Part shown: piece by piece, positions 25,641-39,600 of the stretch | Position numbering within the stretch: the stretch's first letter is position 1 | Layout of the letters: each line of letters begins with the position of its first letter | Source of the DNA: Gavia stellata | Lineage: Eukaryota > Chordata > Aves > Gaviiformes > Gaviidae | Assembly: GCF_030936135.1 (NCBI RefSeq) | Contig: NC_082637.1 | Span: 11,855,001-11,919,000, forward strand | Length of the DNA: 64,000 nt | Direction of reading: 5' to 3' | Notes under the pieces: generated by a model | What the model was told of the DNA's origin: nothing | Databases searched by the model: none | What the model saw: only the letters and a program-made list of their open reading frames with translations | Position numbers and translations under genes: made by a program

Positions 25641-27606
25641 ATGGATAGTCCACCCAAACTGACTGGTGAGACGCTGATTGTCCATCACATTCCCCTGGTG
25701 CATTGCCAGGTCCCTGACAGACAGTGCTGCTCCGTGAGCAAAAGGACCAATCCCTTCTGCCAGCCAGAACTCAGCATTACACGGACCTCTGCCCTTCCAG
25801 ACAGAGACCTTTCACAGACTGACTCCTTGGTGTACAGCAGCTTTCTCCAGACCTCCGAAACCTCAGCAGAGGCCTCAGACAACAAAGAAGGCAAAGCAAG
25901 GGATTTGATTGTCCCTAACGTCAGTAAGCGACACAATCCTTTCCTGCTGAGCGAGGGTGAAGAACTCAGCGTCTTTGGGGATGACTTGGGTCAAAAATCT
26001 TTCCACCTTCACAACTCACTTGCGGCTGGCAAACCTCCCTTTCATCTGCACGAGCTGGCCTTGCCCCCTTTCCACCTCCACGACTCCAACCATATTGTGA
26101 AGTCCTGGAACATGGCCAGCCGGTCCGGTGTGGTAGACGGGCAGGAGGACAAAGTCAGCAGTGATGACGTCCAGAAGAGGAACAACGCGAACCGGTGCCA
26201 CCAGGCCTCAGAACGCATGGAGCTGGATGAATGCAGCTGCCATCGCGGCAGCTCCTCCAGCTTCTCCTTTGATGGTGGTCACCAGGAGTGGAACCAGAAC
26301 ACAGGTGAATCTCTGAGGAATCAGGATGCCCTGCACGGCCGGACGTGCAGCTGTTCCAGCTCGGAGCTCCAGCACTGTCGCTGCTACAGTTCATCAAGTC
26401 AGAGTGAAGTGAATGACCAACAGATGGGCTACATCAGTGACTCTTCCTGCAACAGCTCCGATGGTGTGCTGGTGAACTTCAGTGCTCTCTACAACAAAAT
26501 GAATGGCCATTCTCGATCTAACCTGAATTCAGCCAACTTGTCCTGTGACTCTTCCTTCTGCAGCCACTCAGACACAGGAGCTTTTTACCTGGATTTGCAT
26601 TCATCACCCACAGAATCCAAGATGTCTTGCGAGTCGCATCAGCCAGAGAGTTCGGGGAAGGTGTGTGGGTGTCAACACTCCTCCTCACCTGTCCTTGATG
26701 CTAACTGCAACTCCTACCACCTCCACTGTGAGCCTTGCACTTCAGAGAGCTCAGACCTCACTGCCTGCTTCCAGAGCCAAGCACGGCTCGTTGTGGCTAC
26801 TCAGAATTACTATAAGTTAGTCACGTGTGACTTGTCTTCCCAGTCATCCCCCAGCCCGGCAGGATCTTCCATAACTAGCTGCTCGGAAGACCATACCAAA
26901 GGTAGCCCAGCCCAGCCCACTGAATACTATCTGTTTAGAAGGCCTGACCTGAGACAAGAAGAAAGCAACGTGGAGTGCAGTGAAGAGGAGGCAAAGGGAG
27001 AAGCCACCCAGAATATGATTGAGGGTCAGGTCTATGTGAATGTGTCACCACCTAACCTCAACACAAGCCGGCAGCGCTCCAGGAGCTATGATCAGAACCT
27101 GGACAGGAGTCCCAGCAGCAGGCTGGGCTCCTTGGAGCGCATGGTGAGCTGTCCGGTCAAGCTGAGTGAAAGTCCAGCAATACCCATCCAGAGTTCCCCC
27201 CCGAAGCGAGTGACATCTTTTGCTGAACTGGCTAAAGGCAGGAAAAAGAACGGCACCTCCCCGCCACTCCGGTCCAGTGGTGATTCCTCCTTGGAGTTCT
27301 CCCCTCTCCCTGAGACACAGCGGGATTGCCCAACCTTCCTTGATGAAAGAGCTCGCCGCAGCCAGAGTCTTCCACCCATGCCCTTCGTCCATGGTCTGAA
27401 CCGGAGCTGCGAGGGCTTCTGTTTAAATCATGTTTTTGGGGACAGCCAGGCTTTGTGTGCCACCAAAGACTCCAGTGAGAAGGTCCCCAGTAAGCATGGG
27501 GCAGGTGAGCAAGCCTCTCTCTCCCTGCTGATGGAAGCAGATGCCAGCTTCTCAGGTGGCTCTGCCAGTGGCCACAGACAAAGAGATGTTAGAGCCCGAG
27601 CAGATG
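25641..27606 (+). CDS. RUSC2: RUSC2 coding exon 1 (start codon, disordered N-terminal region)
   Basis: Encodes residues 1-655 plus one base of the next codon. It holds the conserved N-terminus, NPF motifs at residues 37-39 and 99-101, three FHLH repeats (121-147), Cys/Ser clusters, and the conserved stretches [36 protein letters not shown] and [14 protein letters not shown]. The frame stays open 17 nt past the donor (ATG|GTAAGG at 27607) before a stop. The donor is placed so that the ARADG block joins the next exon in phase 1. Confidence 0.95.
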
Positions 27607-30600
27607 GTAAGGAGCCAAACTAGGCAGAAGGGAGAAGTGAAAAGAAAGGGTGGTCTTTGGGACATGAGGGGAGCAGCAGAGGAACCGGCATGGCAATGGG
27701 AGACCAGTGCCTGTGCAGTTTGTTTCCAGGTCTACCACTCCCTGGGACAAAGCCCTGCTGTGCTTACTTCAGACCCAGAGCAGTGCAAGTGTCTTGTCCT
27801 TGTATTTCTAAAGCCTCTTGAGGTTTTGTGCAAACCTCTCATATCGTGTAAGAGAGGACATGGCATTAGCATTTAGGGTCTGTGCAGCTTGGAGGATTGT
27901 CTCCCTTCCAGGGCATTGTACTCCCCCAGTCCATGAGAATCACCTGCTGTTAGCTCCTAAGACAGAGATTTGAAGATGTTCAGCAGAGTCATGTTCCCAG
28001 CAGACAAAGTGAAGGGAACCACTGAGGAGCTTTTAGCTTTTCTTCTTTGAAGATACATGGGGCAGAGGTGGAGAGGGAGGAGGCATAGCCAACAGTCTCC
28101 TCTCAATGCAGGGTCAGGGAGCTCACACAGTCTCTGCTGGGACTTCCAGCATGAGTCCTGCAGAGATTAGAGGGGCTGCATGTCTCTGCTGGAATATCCT
28201 GGCCATATCCTCCACAGTGTATTGGATTGCAGAAAAGGTTCCTCTGGAGGGTAATTGTCCCAGCTCCCTCTGCAGGAAAGCCTGTAATACCTGAGTTGCT
28301 TTCCACCTTGATATTGCCTTTATACATCCTGGTGAGGAAGCTGTGTGACAGCCCCATCAGAGGTATGGCCATTTCTCCAGCATGGCAGGAGACCTTTACC
28401 TCTGCCCTAGACAGTTCTTGTACCTGCTTCACAGGTAAGAGCCTGTCTAAAATGGGGCTCTGACCAGACTGCTGCGGTAGATAGCCCCTAACATGCCAAG
28501 GACCAGACTGTCTCCATTTAGTGCCCTGAAGATTTCTGGCACGGGATAGGAAGAACATGTCACTCATTGCTGTGGCAGGTGTGGGAGAGATTTTGGCCTT
28601 TGGAGCAAGAGTTTTTTATGTGTTGTCCTGTTTGTTTACTGAGGCTTGAACGTGCACTTGGTGCGGGATGGCAGGGAAGGCAGGTCTCTGCTGGGAGCAG
28701 GTAGCATGGGAGCAACCCTCTCGTTTTGCAGAGGGAGTGCTTGGAAGGAGCAAGAGCTGCTCAGGGAGGAGGGGGCAGACAGGAGCTCTCAGGACAATAT
28801 ATCCCAGCAGTTCCTGTACCCCCTGCTGCGGTCCCTTCCTCTGCACTGTAACAGCAAGGCGGGCATTAGCACTGTGTGGAAAGCTCCTGCCTGTGGCTGG
28901 AGGTAGAGGCAGAGCTGCCTCAAACCAGCTGAGAGCAGCATGCAAGCCTAGAGGGTCTGAGAAGGGACTAGAGGTAAAGCAAGCCCTGCTAAAGGCTACC
29001 TATAGGGAGAGAGGCCAATAGCCTGAAACACCCCACAGGCAGCAGGTAACACCAGGGCTCTGCTTGGGACGGGTCCTTTGTCCCAGGATTTGCTGTGGGC
29101 TGGAGGAGTCGGGGGGGGGGAAACGAGGCAGAAGGTGCCACGCTGCTCTGGGATGTGGCGTGGCTGGTGATCAGGGATCCCAGTCAGCCCCGTGTGTGCA
29201 CCCAGTGCTGTGTGTGTTGTGCACTGTGTGCACACCGTGTCATGCTTCAGCTGTGTCCCTCGGGATATTGTGGCCCCACCAGGAGCTGCAGGCACGCATC
29301 ATAGGTCAGCCCAGCACACTTCCTTAGGACTTCCCTGCTGGTCATCTGATGGAGCAGACCTGCTTTTTCCAGGGTTGGAAGCTCTCTTAATTCTGCTGTG
29401 GTCCTGATTTGGTTGGAAATGTCCTGCTTTGATCTGGTATGGGCAGGAGGAGGAAGGAAGATGTGTGCTCAGAGGGGAAGAGTACAGGAGAAAGAGGAGG
29501 GAGGGAGAAGGAGGAGCAAGCAGCCTTTCTGTCATGTTAAAAGGAGTGTAGTTTCGAAAATTGTCTGTCAGAGTCCAAGGACTTTCATTGATTTGTTTAT
29601 CAGAGCCCCAGCAGAAGGACTTGCACTGAGCAGATGCACAGAAGTCGAAATTAGTTATTTTATTGAGAGCGACAGAAACAGATTTGAGATTGCCATTGAT
29701 AAATTCACTAACTACAATAGCACTACTAATTAAGGTTAATATTGCTAGCAAACTTGATAGTAATACAAGAACCCGGGGATAACTTTCACCAGAGGGTGAG
29801 AGGCGCAGCGCTTACCCAGAGGGGCGTCCCTGCCTGGGGTGGAGGAAGAGAACACAGCCTGTCCACTGGTCCGTCAGGTATCAAGGTTCTTCTCTCCCAC
29901 TTTAATAATCATTTTCTCCGTCTTTTATCCCCCAAAACTATGAGGTTCCCTCCCCCATATGTGACATGTAGCATGATTTGGGTGGAGAGACGAGTGCTAT
30001 AGTCATATATGTTTAGCATGATGTCTAAAATCTTCATTAGCATATGCAGGGGTGTGAGTTGTAATATGTATTTTATAGGTAATGAGGCAAAGGTCAGTTA
30101 TCGGACAAGAAGCCTTTCAAAGAAACAAAGAACCATTCAGGTTTCTGTTATTTTGCTGTCTTTGCTGACCACAAGCAGGGCTGTCCTGCCTCCCCAGGGC
30201 TCCCTCCCTAACTGCAGCCTGTGTTAGCCACCTGAGTCTCCACTCCCCCCAGTCGCACAAGAGGTAGCAAGGTCAGTCTTAATGGTTCTTTGAGCGCAGG
30301 AATCCCACCTCATTATCCAAATTCTACACTTTCCGACAACGGTGAGTGTGATGTGCGATGCGGAGCTGGGGTGCTATTGCTTGTAGGGCTTGTGCTCGGC
30401 AGGGTGAGTTTTCAGCACGTGTGGGAAGGGACAGTCCTTCGGGATAAGAAGTCTTGCTGTACCATGGTGCAGTGGACCATGTATTCGTAGTACTGCGTGG
30501 GCAGAGGCAGGTCAAGGGCAAGCACTTGGGGCCATGACTTGTGCTGTCCTGGGTACAAGGAATGGGGAAGAGATGGGAAGCTGGTGACCCTACCAGGGAA

Positions 30601-33600
30601 GAGAAGGCCCCAGCGCAGTGCCCTACACATCCAGACAGCTGTCAACAGCTGGGAAGTTTGCATTTGGGGCCACATGTCTTCACCCTGCCAGCTCACAATG
30701 TGTGTAACTGGTTCAGGCTTGAACCAGTCTGCGTGTGTCACTGGCCTCTAGCCCATCCTCTTCCTCCCGCAGCTGACAGCACATTACCTTTTGCCTGCGA
30801 TCTGCCCGGCTGATGATGACTTTGCCCTTTGCCCATCCTCACACTCTGTCCCCCTTTCTCTCCCCAAAGGTGTTGGCACAGACAGCAAACCTGTGGTACG
30901 CTACAGCAAGGACCAGCGTCCCACGACTCTGCCCATCCAGCCCTTTGTTTTCCAGCACCATTTCAGCAAGCCACCCAAGGCCCGTGCTCTGCACAGCCAT
31001 TTTGCCTCCAGCCTTTCCCAACTCTACAGCTTGTCCAGCAACCGGCCTGCCAGCCAGCAGATCTCCTCCAATTCCCAGTCCTCAGCCTTGGCCACCACGG
31101 CAGAGCAGTCAGCGGCGGTGGGGAGCCAAGCCCACAGCACGCTCCTGACCCAACGCGCAGCGGATGGAGCTGCGTCCCACAATGACGGCTGCATTAAGAA
31201 GCCTGCCCCCGAGACAACCCGGCCGTCCCCCCTGGGGAGTTACTCTCCTGTGCGATGCAACGTGCCTTTCTTTCAAAGCGTGGACTCCTCTTCCTCGCCC
31301 ACAACAGAGAGGGCTGGAGAGAGCCAGCCCCCCAGGAGCAGGTCCTGCCCCATCTCCGCCAGCCTGCTTCCCACGACGTCTTCCCCTGCTGTCAGTGCCA
31401 TGCAGCCCTCCCAAGCCACCAAAGCTGATGCCCTGAGGCAAAAGGAGAGCCCCAAGCTGGTTCCCAAGAAGGAGGCACCACTAGAGCCAAGCCCACCGCT
31501 CTCCGAGTACCGACTCCACAGTGGGTCCCTCCCGCCGCTCTCAGTGGGCAGTATGCCTGTGAGCAGAGTGGGAGGCCATGCAGATCCCCACTGGAGAAGT
31601 GGCAGTGAGACCAGCAGCTCTGGTCCCCTGAGCAGCATGGGAATACGACCCCTCAATGGTAGGTACCTATCCGCCAGGACGTGCTAGTCTGGAACACCTC
31701 CAGCTCCCTACAGCTATGGATGCTCACTACAGTACCACCCTCTTATAGCCACAAAATTGCATCTGGGTGCTGAAGCACCCAGCAGCCCCTATCATCACTC
31801 TGGCTGCAAAAGAAAGTCCTGCACTAAGAGCATGTCCCTCCAGTCCCAGCTCCTACACTGTGTCTCTGGAGAGGGCAGCCTGGGGCTGCTGATCTTGCAG
31901 CACCCCACGCCAGGTGCTTGCTCCCCAAACCTGCTCCTTCTATGCCCGCAGCCACGAGGCCACCCAGGCTCCTGGCCTCCTCTGCCAGGCTGTGGCCTCC
32001 ACCTCCCTCCATGTATGTCTGCTAACGTCCTGAAATGCTGCTGGACTTTTAACTAATGTGCTGTCTCTCTTTCTCTGTCCTTCCTCTTTCTCATCTTCTC
32101 TCTCCCTGTTTCCCCTCCACCTCCTCCCGTCTGCCCATGTCCTCCTGTCTGGTGCTCACTGCCTGCGGCATCCTAGCGAACCACCTCTCCCCACAAGCGC
32201 TGAAGTGGCGGGAGTACAGGCGGAGGAACCCCTTGGGTCTGGACCGCGTTTCGGGGCTGCCTGGCTTAGCAGGCAGCCTAGACAGGAGGCAGCAAGAGCC
32301 TCGGCTGAACCGGGGGAACCCCATCTTTGAGCTCCCTGGCACTCTCAACACAAGCCATTTCCACTGCAAGCTGAACGGTGCGCACCACCTTTCTGCTGGG
32401 GGTCTTGGGAGGTGACCTTGGGGCTCAGGTTCAGTATCCCTTGGCGCTCAGGTTCAATATCCCTTGGGGCTTGGGTTCAGCCTGGCCTCATCACTGCTCT
32501 GCCTGCTCTGAGAAGGAGGGATGATGCATCTGCTCACAGTGGGGCCAAGAGGTACAAGAGGAAGGTAAAAATGGCCTCACTGATGGGTGCTATCTGTGTG
32601 GAGCCTCCCTTCTTCTCCACAAGCTGAGAGTAGCCAGGTCTGGCTCTGGCCTGGATTGAAGGGGAAAGTGAATAGCCCAAGAGCCTCAGCAAGTGCTCCT
32701 GGACTGCGTCCAGCTTGTAGTTCATGTATCGTTCAGGAGTTGTAGTCCTTGAAGATCTCGTGTCTGTGCCCTACGGTGTCTGCCTATCTGCCCCAACCCT
32801 GGCAGTGTGCTCGGTGCTGGGCTGTAGCTCTCATGGTGCAGCTGGCAACACTGTAGGGCACCGTGGGGCTCTGTCTTCTCCATGCTCTGCCCTTAAGGTC
32901 TTCCCTGTCCTCCAAAACCTGTGCAGGAAGGGCTGAGAGGGGTAGGCTGCTTTTCGCTGAACCTTTGAGAGTCCTCCGGGAGGAGCAGAGGGGCCTGTCT
33001 GTCGGAGGGAGAGTGTTCTTCAGGCCAGCCCCAAGTCGTGGAGGGAATTCCCCAAAGCTCTACATGTTGCTCTGCCAACCCAAACAGTTTCTCCATCCTT
33101 CCTTCATGGGAAGATGCCTAGTGTAAGAGAGCTGGGGAATCAACCAGATGGAAATCGAGCACATGAGAGAGCTCCTGCAGAAGTCACCCCTTGAAAATAG
33201 AGACCATTCCTGGGGACAGGCAGAAGCCATGTAATTTGTTGCCTGTGCATGCCTGTGTGTGACAAGTAGGAATTCTCTCTGTGCTCTACTTTTGACCCCA
33301 CTTGCTGGGGCTACCTGCACAGCAGCCCAGAGAGTCTGGTGCAGTGAGGTTTCACGTAGCACCAGCCACCCATGAGAGTGAACCTCCCACAGCATCCTCC
33401 AGTGCCCGTGGGCAACCAGTCAAGCTGGAGCTAGATATTGGGTGCACTGTGGGGCTGAACTGTACAGGCTTACATTGTAAACCATTGCTGGGAAAGTAAC
33501 AAGCCTGTAGCCTTGCTGTCCCAGTCCTGGACAGGCTGGTGTGAAGAATCTTGCTGGTGCAGGTTGCACCTAGGAAGAGCAAACAATGTGGGAGAGGCTT

Positions 33601-36600
33601 TGGTGTAAGGGCTTGGGGCTGATCCTTCTCCCCCCTATCTTGGCCCTGCAGGACAGTCTATGAGGCAACTCCAGCTTACCTACACTGACTTCTTCCCTGA
33701 CTACTTCTCATTAGCGGAGAAACCCCCCGCTGAGTTCTGCCTCTCCCCAGATGGCAACACAGAGTCCATCTCCATCGACTTGCTGCAGAAGAAGGGTGAG
33801 TCTGTGCATCTCTCGTGGATGAGAGTGTGGCATAGCACAGCATAAAAGGAAAACAGTGCTTTGCTTCTCTCTGTCTCATGTCATCTCTGTAGACATAATG
33901 GTTTCTTTCCCTGGCTTCTCTATTGTAGCATCATAACTATGTGTCCCCCTGGACTGATGGCTGTTTCCATGCCAGGTTCTTGTGTTCTCTGCACCATGCA
34001 GTGTGCCACAGAGTATGTTTGAGCTGCTTGTCCCAGGAAGTATGATTAGAAAGACTCTTAAGTCCACAAGAAAGGGTGGAGAGAGCAGACAGGCACAGGA
34101 GTATGACCCTAAGGCAGGACATGCTGCCACCCCTGTCTCAGTATACAAGGGCAGACCTGTGAATCCATGTGATGTTGCGGATGTGCTAGCCTGAGATTTT
34201 GTAATTTAGGTCTGATGGGTCCTACATGGTAAAGTGTTTATGTAAAAGGGTGGGAGAAAGGATTCCAAAGCAGGACAAGATACGTCTGTGAAGAGATCCA
34301 TGCTACAGGCAGGCTTGGGGACTGGGTTGTTGACAGGTACCTCGATATCATGTCAGAGGCAAGGGATGTGCAGAAAGGTTCCCGTGCCTTTGCCAGCTAT
34401 GTGTTGGTGATTACCAGATGGCAGCCTTCCCATCTATGCCACTTCTCTTCTTGCATCATACTGAAGCCAATGTCAGATTACCCACCACTGGCTTCTTACT
34501 GAAAGTCATTACATAGCTTGCCAAACAAGTGGCTTCTGCCCTGCCACCCTGTAGGACCACAGCAGCAAAACACTCCTTGCCTGAGACCCCATCACTGCTC
34601 CCTCAAGGGATGGTGCATGGAGGTGATGTTCCATGTCCCTTAGGAACCTTGGCAGGGTGTCATGCTTCAGCCACTTCTAAAGGTTGTCCTACTGTCAGGC
34701 TGATAAATGAGTGCTGGAACCAGCAGGGACAGATTTGGTGAGGAGTTAGGGGAGACTACGTGTTTTTGGCAGAGGGCACATGTGCTGACATGGGCTTCTT
34801 CATGAGATGTTGGGTCAGGGACTGCCCTAGAAGCCCCTTAGGCAGCTCTCTGACTCGGTCTTTCCTTCTAGGTCTGGTGAAGGCAATCAACACTGCTGTT
34901 GACCTGATTGTGGCTCACTTTGGAACCAGCAGGGATCCAGGGGTGAAGGTACGTCTTGTTTTCAGTATGGCTTCTCAACATCATGAATGACTTGGAGAGG
35001 ATGGAGAAAGAGTGCCTCTCCATTCTCTTCCAATTCAAAAAATGCAGTGTCCAGTGAAGCTAGTAGTACCAAGAATAAAACAAACAAAGGTGATCATACT
35101 TCATGCAGCAGATATTAAATCTGTGACAGTTCTTGCTGCATGATGCTGGGGGTGCTAAAAGATGATGTAGATTTGGGGGAAGATCAGAAAAATACAGCGA
35201 AGGGAAATTCATTGGGGTCTATTAAACATATAGGAACCACATCCAGCTTAGATAGTCTCTGAGACAAAAGTAGTTCTAGACTGGGAGAGTATTAAGGGGA
35301 AGTATATATATTTGCTGTGGTTTGACTCTTTCTTAGGTACTCTACTTAAGGCCCTTAATAAGAGACAATACCAGGCCAGCTGGACTTTTGGTCTGATGCA
35401 GCACACCAGCTCTTTTTTCTCATATAGTGGAGAGTTGTGTCTTCCTCCTCCACCCATCCTGTGATTCTGTTCTGTGCCAGGACACAGTGCAGCATCCCCA
35501 GTACCTCAATGTATTACAGAGCTCCTTAATGACAAAAAAGTGCATCACTCACTGCCCATCTGGGGCAGGTGAGCTTCCCCTATAGCCCTTACCATGAACT
35601 CAGGAGCTTCAGAGTGCATCTAGGTTGCCCATGGGGCTGGCTGTCTTTGGCCTGTGCTCCTCTCATCTCCCATTTCTGGAATAACACAGAAGCAGAGCAA
35701 GTTTGCTTCTTTTTGTACCAGGCAGTGTTTGCAGTCCTGTGACACTTAACATGTTTGTGGTGCCTCCTTTCAATGCTGAATGCTCTGCTTCAGTCAGGGG
35801 ACTCAGGGGCAGCAGTGTGACACTGTTTAGACATGGCAACTGTCCTGGAGTGCCATCCCCAAGGAGAAACCTGACTGGGACAGATTCCAAGCCCATTCAA
35901 TCTTATCTCAGAGCCCAGAGTAATTTGCCCCTAATTACAATTGTTGCTGATGCAGATTGCTGTGCAGCGTAACCAAAGCTGTTTGGATTTCCTCAGCTTT
36001 TTAAGGCTTCACTGTGAATTTTCTGTTCTTGCAGTGTTGGTTTAGGGAATAATTGCAACATTCCCCCACTACTTTACTTGCCAGACAATGCTGTGGTTTT
36101 GACCCGGGGTTTTGTTATGCGTCAGCGTGCCACGGGCTGAGCATTCACCTGTCAAAAGGCAGCACCCGTCCCTGATGCTCCCACGCTCAGTGAATCTGGC
36201 AGGATTATTCCTGACCCAGAAGTTCAGTCTCAGTTCAGGGCCTTTGTGGACCCATGCCAACTGGCCAGTGTAATTCCAGCTCAGCTGGTAAAATCTGCAC
36301 CCTGAGCACAACTGCCTGGGACCACCAGCGTGACATGCAAGGCCTGAGGCTGACTCCTTTGGGTAGACCCCTGGGCAGCTCTAAGACTATATGCAGCAGA
36401 ATACGTCCCCACTCTGCTGATGCTGGGCTCTTACGTGCTTCATCACCTCAGCCTGAGCTCTGTCCATCCATTTTGCCCTCACCCTGTTTATTTATAGTAA
36501 TCCCTAGGAATTATAGCTTGGCATGTCACTGAGTTAAGTGTTCCTTAACCCCTCAGTGCTCTTAGTTCCTATGTGGCTTTCTGCTTCCTGCTTCAAAAAT

Positions 36601-39600
36601 AGCTACAAGAAAATCTACAGCAGCAGAAAAGTCCCCTCCAGCAGGGACAGCCTTGTTATACCTGTAGGGAGAATCAGGCATCCCTTCTAACTGGGATATC
36701 CTCTTCCCAAGCTGGGATATTCTCTTCCCAGGCTGTTGCCTGATCCTGGCCTGGGGCAGACCTTGCAGGGAGCAACCCAGAACTGGTGAATGAGGCAGCA
36801 GGGGTGAAGGGGAAGAGCCTGCCTGTTCAAAGAGCTGCTGAGCATCATAGCATGGGTATTGCCTGCTGGGTGTCTGTAGTAGGCAAGTGAAGCTGGACAG
36901 TTCACATACATCTGTACCTTGTGGAGCAGTTACCAATCTTCTCCCTGTTGCCTGTTCTCCCTTAGGCCAAACTTGGGAACAGCTCCGTGAGCCCCAATGT
37001 GGGGCATCTCATCCTGAAATACCTGTGCCCTGCTGTCCGGGACATTCTGAGTGACGGGCTCAAGGCTTATGTCCTGGACATGATCATTGGCCAGAGGAGG
37101 AACATCCCCTGGAGCGTGGTGGAGGCATCCACCCAACTAGGTATGGAGGGTGTGCAGCATTGCCCATCGCTCTGCAGTACTCCCGTGTTGTGGCTGGGAG
37201 GTGCTGGGGAAGGTTGGCTCTAAGGATGGGGATGCAGAATAATCCCCGTCTCCCTGCATAGAACAGGGTGCATCTTGACCTTCTCTTGCAAGGCAGGAGA
37301 GCCACTGTTCTATTCTTCCCAAATATTCATTGTCATTTCCCTTGAAATTTCCAAATTCTCCAATAACAAGCCCTAGCGATGAAAAAAAGAAAAAAAAAAA
37401 AAGAATGCCCTTTTCCCTCCTCTAAGTTTCCAGGTTGTTTCTAGACCTTCATCTTTAGCTCTGCACAGCTACTTTATAAGGCAGAGCTGTGCTCTTTCCT
37501 GGTCTGTAAGAAGATTTGCACACACAGCTCACTTGGCTCAAGCATGCCCACAACACCTGCACCCTCTGCTAGTACCAGTCTGCACCCTGGATTGTGGCAG
37601 TGGCTACCATCCAGGAGAACTCCTTTCTGAGGTTACAGGTGGCAGGGCCACACTGATTTCTGCATCACGAAGAGCTTACATCCAGGGCTGGGAAGCCTTC
37701 TAACCTGTTTGTGGCAAATCCCCAGCTCTGGGGTTATCTCTGTGATTGCAGACACCCCAAATTATAACCACCCACCACAATATTCTGTTTCTGTGCTGAT
37801 TTTGAGCCAAGGGCTGTGATTGTCATTGAAGTGTGGGAGGCAGGTGCTTGCAGTATTGAAACTCTCCCAAAGTTTTTGGAGTGGCAGTCTGGGACAGACC
37901 ACAACCCGTCTCTCTTGTGGAGTCTGACTGTTGGGTTGGAGTGAGCTCATCCTGGTGTTTGGTGGAGGGGCAATGCACATACGGGCATGAGCACCCAGCC
38001 AATGCCTGTCTTTGCCTTGATGCTCCTTCCTGTGCTGCCATTTTGGCTTTGCTGACCACAACTAATCTGCTTTGCTGACCACAACTAATTCTGCTTCTCT
38101 CCATAGGCCCCTCTACCAAGTTGCTGCACAGCCTCTATAGCAAGATCAGCCAGTACACGGAGCTCACCAACCACACCATGAGGTTCAACGCATTCATCTT
38201 TGGCCTTCTCAAGTAAGCAGGCTCCCTGAGCTGGCTGCATGTCACTCTCCAGGGCTGGCAGCACGTGCTGGTCCTTGACTGCAGGCAGGCACAGTTGCCA
38301 ATGAAAAGACTTAAGAAACCTGGGAAGCCTCTCCCCAGCTGTGGGTAAGGGAAAGAAAAAGCTGTGAGCCTCAGGGAACTCCAGAAGGATCAAAACCTAT
38401 CCTACCAGGACAGGATTGAGGAAGGGTGGCTGTAGCCCACTGAAGAACATTGTCAGCTTGTTTTAGCCCCAAAGCATTAGGTGGGAAGAGTCTGTCTGTC
38501 AGGGTTCATACAGGGTTAGACATAACATACGCATAAATTACTCCTGGAAATCCCTGCTTATATCACTGCTTCCTGGAGCTGCAGTGAATCCCAGTGCATG
38601 AGGTTCTGAAGGGGAAATTGCCCTCGTCCAGGACTCAAGGCTGGCCCTTCCAGGTTGGATAAGGAGTGTGCACACTACACTCAGTGTTAAACAGAAGAAG
38701 GCAGCAATGTCTCTGCTGGTCAGCAAGAGTTCTGGCAGTGGCAAGAGAGTCCCCAAGATCTTCAAATGCTGGGGCACTCCTACAAGCAGGAGCAAGCTCT
38801 GCCCTGCTCTCCCCACCCAGGGTAGCCCAGCTCTCCCCTGCTGGCACAGGATACCAGCATATTTTGGGACAAGCCTGCAGCAGTGGTCTTAGGTTGCAGA
38901 TGATTTGCCTCTTCCATGTGAACCCTTCTCAGCAAAACTAAGCTCTGCCAAGGACATAGGAGCTAAATGGTGAGGAAACTTGCTGGAAACACGGTTGTTA
39001 GGGGTTACGGTTCCACAATGCTTCATGTAAAGGAAACTGGATGGTTCTGTGACAGGCTGGGTGGCTGTGGTCCATGCACGCTGATGGGAGTGAGCCACTG
39101 TCCTTTCACTAGGTCTTGAGGTTCACAGGTTCGTGCTGTCTAAATGCCCTTTTCCAGCCACACTTCTTTTTGTAGAACAGCAAGGATGAAGGGGATGAAT
39201 TGATTTTCACTCTTTCTTTCCCTGCTTGTTTTCCTTTCCTTCAGTATCCGGTCCTTGGAGTTCTGGTTCAACCACCTCTACAACCATGAAGGTAAGAGCC
39301 TGCAGGCTGTGGGCTGCAGTGAGGGCTAAATTAAGCACAATGTAGAGCGTGGGAGGGACATGCGTTTTTCTTGGTCTCTCGGCCGAGGCTGCTCCCCTCT
39401 GCTCTGAGCTGAAGGACTAGACTATACACAGTCCCAGTGTACCAGGGAAGTCCCAGGGGGAAGTCAAAGCTCCATGCAGCTTCCTCCACCTGAGTCTGAC
39501 CAGCTGTGTCCTTCCCAGCTGCAGCTAGTACCCAAGGCTATCACCTCCAATGCAGATCCCTCAGTCTACCCACAGAAGACAAGATCTAACCCTCCCCAAA

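Larger units (their letters stand above)
31659..36965 (+). other. RUSC2 introns between coding exons 2 and 6
   Basis: Four introns (31659-32176, 32378-33651, 33796-34871, 34949-36965). A 22-23-bp tandem repeat is at 32,416-32,480. The segment at 35,370-35,425 (GCTGGACTTTTGGTCTGATG) resembles the tail of an old amniote interspersed repeat. Nothing else recognisable. Confidence 0.6.
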
